From Bacteroidaceae bacterium (GTDB lineage: Bacteria; Bacteroidota; Bacteroidia; Bacteroidales; Bacteroidaceae): a DNA stretch of 17,615 nt. This document shows positions 16,110 to 17,615 of this stretch, piece after piece; position 1 is the first letter of the stretch, and every line of letters begins with the position of its first letter. Position numbers and translations under genes: made by a program. The DNA lies in the NCBI GenBank assembly GCA_902362595.1, contig CABIXF010000002.1:173404-191018 (forward strand), written 5' to 3'. The notes under the pieces are model-generated. The model was given only the letters and a program-made list of their open reading frames with translations. It was not told the DNA's origin and ran no database searches.

Positions 16110-16117
16110 CCATTTTC
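16110..16117 (-). promoter_or_regulatory. Candidate weak -7 box (GAATTTTG) of the excision operon
   Basis: Read on the minus strand this is GAATTTTG, one base off TAnnTTTG, and it is the best match upstream of 16056. It would give a leader of about 45 nt. A poor -7 with no -33 TTTG suits an activator-dependent promoter, as in CTnDOT where RteC activates the excision operon. The direct repeats at 16134-16150 lie where the -33 element would be. Confidence 0.3.
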
Positions 16118-16133
16118 AAAGGGCGGGCACGGT

Positions 16134-16151
16134 ACTTACCCGTAACTTACG
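16134..16151. promoter_or_regulatory. Clustered half-sites upstream of the excision operon (candidate activator site)
   Basis: ACTTAC occurs at 16134-16139 and 16145-16150, an 11-bp period that puts both on one DNA face. Overlapping palindromes are TTAC-CC-GTAA (16136-16145) and CGTAA-C-TTACG (16141-16151). The cluster sits just upstream of the weak -7 box, in the usual place for an activator. Identity of the binder is unknown. Confidence 0.45.
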
Positions 16152-16257
16152 TGAGATTTTTATGGATTTTCCGCCTTACGGGGACTTCAACGGGCATTTT
16201 AATCATGGAAAACCGCCTGACCGACACTCCGGGCCGCCTGTTCCCGTCGTGTCCTGA

Positions 16258-16281
16258 TGTGGCACAATAAAAAGTGCCACA
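16258..16281. promoter_or_regulatory. Perfect 8-bp inverted repeat in the divergent control region
   Basis: TGTGGCAC (16258-16265) and GTGCCACA (16274-16281) are perfect complements around AATAAAAA. A further half-site, CTGCCACC, follows at 16284-16291. No T-run follows on either strand, so an operator fits better than a terminator. It lies about 50 bp upstream of the TAACTTTG box of the rightward HTH genes, possibly for autoregulation. Confidence 0.5.
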
Positions 16282-16327
16282 AGCTGCCACCGCTTCCTTG
16301 TCCGGCCGGTTCCGGCTCACGGCTGTG

Positions 16328-16335
16328 TAACTTTG
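16328..16335 (+). promoter_or_regulatory. Bacteroides-type -7 box (TAACTTTG) for the rightward HTH pair
   Basis: TAACTTTG is an exact TAnnTTTG match 26 nt before the ATG at 16362. No clear -33 element is at the expected spacing. It supports independent rightward transcription of 16362-16979, divergent from the excision operon. Confidence 0.45.
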
Positions 16336-16361
16336 CGGCAAACCGATAAAATTTTGGAAAA

Positions 16362-16673
16362 ATGGAAATAGTAATCATTGAGAAGACCGCCTTCGAGATG
16401 CTCCTTGCCGGGGTGAAGGCGTTGGAGGACAGGGTGAGGACGCTTGCCGAAAAGGGCGGCGACCGGCGCCTTGCCGAATGGATGGACACGGAGGACGTGT
16501 GCCGTATGTTGTGTATAACCCCGAAGACCTTGCAGGCCATGCGTGACAGGCACGACATCGCGTATTCGACAATCGGGCGCAAGTTCTATTACAGGCCGGA
16601 GGACGTGGAACGGCTCCTGCCGGATTCCGTAGCGGAAAAAACCGTCCGTCAGACACTTGAACCAAGCCACTAA
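16362..16673 (+). CDS. MerR-like HTH protein, divergent paralogue of the Xis2c-like gene
   Basis: A 103-aa DNA-binding protein. An N-terminal helix (~10-32) is followed by an HTH domain at about 39-86 (W-M-D-T-E-D-V-C-R-M-L-C-I-T-P-K-T-L-Q-A-M-R, wing F-Y-Y-R-P-E-D-V-E-R). It resembles the product of 15706-16056 in order of elements, M-E-I start and domain spacing. The stop codon lies inside the CCACTAAATCC leader of the next gene, 12 nt upstream of its ATG, so the two are co-transcribed. It could be a regulator of the divergent region or a second directionality factor; the sequence alone does not separate these. Confidence 0.85.
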   Translation: MEIVIIEKTAFEMLLAGVKALEDRVRTLAEKGGDRRLAEWMDTEDVCRMLCITPKTLQAMRDRHDIAYSTIGRKFYYRPEDVERLLPDSVAEKTVRQTLEPSH

Positions 16674-16688
16674 ATCCTACGTAAGATG
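16667..16688 (+). repeat. CCACTAAATCC-N8-ATG leader, copy at the second rightward HTH gene
   Basis: CCACTAAATCC (16667-16677) spans the stop codon of the previous gene. Exactly 8 nt later comes the ATG at 16686. The same 11-mer with the same spacing precedes the DUF1896 ATG (11339-11329) and the mini-ORF ATG (13720-13710) on the minus strand. No purine-rich SD better than GTAAG is present here. Confidence 0.6.
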
Positions 16689-16979
16689 AACGACAACGTA
16701 TTGACAATGGACAGCGGGGCACTGGCGGATGCCATGCAGTCCGTAAGGAGAAGCCTGAAAATGGCGGACAGGCTTGCCGGAAGTTACATCCCGCCGATGG
16801 GCGGCGAGCGTTACCTCACCGACAGGGACCTGGCAGAAAGGCTGCACGTGAGCAGGCGCACCTTGCAGCAGTACCGCCACGAGGGGATATTGCCCTATTT
16901 CCTGTTCGGCGGCAAGACGCTCTACCGCGAGAGCGATGTACAGAAGGTGCTGGAGCGTAACTACCGCAAGGCGTACTGA
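16686..16979 (+). CDS. MerR-like HTH protein, divergent paralogue of the Xis2d-like gene
   Basis: A 97-aa DNA-binding protein. The HTH domain spans about 43-92 (Y-L-T-D-R-D-L-A-E-R-L-H-V-S-R-R-T-L-Q-Q-Y-R-H-E-G-I-L-P-Y, wing T-L-Y-R-E-S-D-V). It is close to the product of 15311-15691, with the same L-H-V-S-(K/R)-R-T-L-Q-x-Y-R and L-P-Y, but lacks its basic tail. It lies 12 nt after its partner gene, and a bidirectional terminator follows 18 nt past its stop. The pair thus mirrors the Xis2c/Xis2d pair across the control region. Its role is probably regulatory or architectural; this is inference. Confidence 0.85.
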   Translation: MNDNVLTMDSGALADAMQSVRRSLKMADRLAGSYIPPMGGERYLTDRDLAERLHVSRRTLQQYRHEGILPYFLFGGKTLYRESDVQKVLERNYRKAY

Positions 16980-16993
16980 CGTATGCGGCAAGT

Positions 16994-17039
16994 AAAAATC
17001 GGGAGACGGACAACTCAATAATAGTTGCCGCCTCCCGAT
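16994..17039 (-). terminator. Intrinsic terminator between convergent genes
   Basis: ATCGGGAG (16998-17005) pairs with CTCCCGAT (17032-17039), with an inner CAACT/AGTTG pairing around a 7-nt loop. On the minus strand a T-run follows (16998-16994), so it best terminates the gene at 17067-17426. On the plus strand it is followed by ATTCATTTC, a weaker signal that may still end the HTH pair. Confidence 0.85.
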
Positions 17040-17066
17040 ATTCATTTCAGGCCGTGTCTGTGCCGT

Positions 17067-17426
17067 TCAGCAATACGTACCGTGCGGATAGTGCAGGAAC
17101 ATGACTGTAGGCTCTTTCCCGGAACGTGCCGCCGTCCGGGCAATCCACTTGCGGAACAGGGCCGCCTGCCCCGTGTCGAACCGGAACGACAAGGCGATGA
17201 CCGTTTCCATGCCGTACACTTCCGTGTAGTACTTTTCGCCCGGACGTATCCGGCGGCATGACTCTCCGCCCATAATCCCGTCCTTTCCCAGTCTCCGTAT
17301 GGCGGCTTCCACCGACACGCCGCGCACGTAGAACAGGTTTGCCAGTTCCCCGATTGTCATCCACACCTCGGCGTCGGGCATGACTACCGTCCTGTTCTCT
17401 ATTGTTATGACACCTCTTGTTTCCAT
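17067..17426 (-). CDS. RhuM-like N-terminal domain protein (stand-alone, 119 aa)
   Basis: The pattern V-W-M-T-I-G-E-L-A-N-L-F (21-32), then A-A-I-R-R-L (41-46), Y-Y-T-E-V-Y-G-M-E-T-V-I-A-L-S-F-R (66-82) and a ...F-R-K-W-I close (91-95) follows the N-terminal part of the RhuM family (VWLTQ..MA.LF, Y.LD.IIAVGYRV, FR.WA). Full RhuM proteins are about three times longer; here only this probable DNA-binding part exists. RhuM was named as a virulence protein and its activity is not established. The ATG at 17426 is preferred; a TTG 24 nt earlier also opens the frame. It follows another minus-strand gene by 27 nt and ends before a terminator. Assignment is by motif reading only. Confidence 0.55.
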   Translation of the reverse strand: METRGVITIENRTVVMPDAEVWMTIGELANLFYVRGVSVEAAIRRLGKDGIMGGESCRRIRPGEKYYTEVYGMETVIALSFRFDTGQAALFRKWIARTAARSGKEPTVMFLHYPHGTYC

Positions 17427-17453
17427 GTTTCTTTTCGTTTTCGGGTTCAACTT

Positions 17454-17615
17454 CTAAATGGCTTGGCAGATGAACTGTTCCATCGGGGCGAGTTTTTGGG
17501 AGAGCAGTTCCATGTCCCGGCTCATCTTCTCAGCCGTGATTTGTAGGCTCGGCTGTCGGCGCCATGCCACCTTACGGTGGTAGGTTTCCGACAGCCTGCC
17601 TCCGAACCGTACGTA
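17454..17615 (-). CDS. Unidentified protein, C-terminal 53 residues (cut by window edge)
   Basis: An open frame enters from the right edge and stops at 17454-17456. The visible end is basic at first (F-G-G-R-L-S-E-T-Y-H-R-K-V-A-W-R-R-Q) and then forms a likely amphipathic helix (A-E-K-M-S-R-D-M-E-L-L-S-Q-K-L). The family is not recognised. An RteC-like regulator would be expected near here in a CTnDOT-type element, but this tail does not resemble the RteC C-terminus I remember. It probably shares a transcript with the RhuM-like gene. Confidence 0.5.
   Translation of the reverse strand, partial: YVRFGGRLSETYHRKVAWRRQPSLQITAEKMSRDMELLSQKLAPMEQFICQAI

Noticed and set aside
17427..17450. TTG start for the RhuM-like gene
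   Set aside because: An ATG eight codons later fits the family start better, and the TTG lies only 3 nt from the upstream stop without an SD.
17454..17615. RteC as the identity of the right-edge partial gene
   Set aside because: The position is attractive, but the visible C-terminus does not resemble the RteC tail I remember, so it was left unassigned.
1..17615. CRISPR arrays, tRNA or rRNA genes, IS elements
   Set aside because: No regularly spaced repeats, no RNA gene signature and no transposase or integrase motifs were seen on either strand.

Overview
The window looks like a Bacteroidales genome (Bacteroides, Parabacteroides or a relative) carrying part of a CTnDOT-type integrative conjugative element (ICE). 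The evidence is a set of families typical of these elements (DUF1896, DUF4099/DUF3945, a TopB/Exc-type topoisomerase III, a very long methylase-helicase, small MerR-like HTH proteins), Bacteroides-type TAnnTTTG promoter boxes, a lipoprotein with an acidic Bacteroidetes surface-export tail, and A-rich translation leaders. No rRNA, tRNA, CRISPR array, integrase, transposase or att site was recognised, so the ends of the element are not visible.

Left part (1-5040). Two near-identical DUF3592 membrane-protein genes lie on the minus strand: one cut by the left edge, one complete at 2163-2876. Their first part and about 108 bp upstream form a ~315-bp direct repeat with a 2670-bp offset. Between them, on the plus strand, is a 566-aa membrane protein with its own DUF3592-like segment and a large unrecognised C-terminal domain. 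A sigma-70 family factor (3116-3766) follows, then a convergent clostripain-family (C11) cysteine peptidase lipoprotein (3785-4993). Whether these genes are ICE cargo or chromosome cannot be decided here.

Middle (5110-11320, minus strand). A DUF1896 gene overlaps by 14 nt a 1922-aa protein joining an N6-adenine methylase-like domain to a DEAD/SNF2-type helicase. The pair is separated from the upstream operon by a clear intrinsic terminator (11369-11399), itself enclosed by a 12-bp inverted repeat that would cover the DUF1896 translation start.

Right part (11479-16056, minus strand). The order HTH - HTH - DUF4099/DUF3945 protein - topoisomerase III matches the excision operon xis2c-xis2d-orf3-exc of CTnDOT. 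A ~70-nt stem-loop and a four-codon mini-ORF lie between the last two genes. Upstream is a 305-bp divergent control region with short repeats, an 8+8-bp palindrome and candidate promoters. It drives a second pair of paralogous HTH genes rightward (16362-16979). A strong terminator then faces a minus-strand gene resembling the DNA-binding part of RhuM (17067-17426) and the C-terminal end of an unidentified gene (17454-17615).

Functional reading (inference): the right part decides when the element excises, the topoisomerase and DUF3945 protein assist processing or transfer, and the methylase-helicase may protect or remodel transferred DNA. The least expected signal is a shared leader, CCACTAAATCC then exactly 8 nt then ATG, at three separate start codons. 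One of these is a mini-ORF that runs into the topoisomerase leader hairpin.
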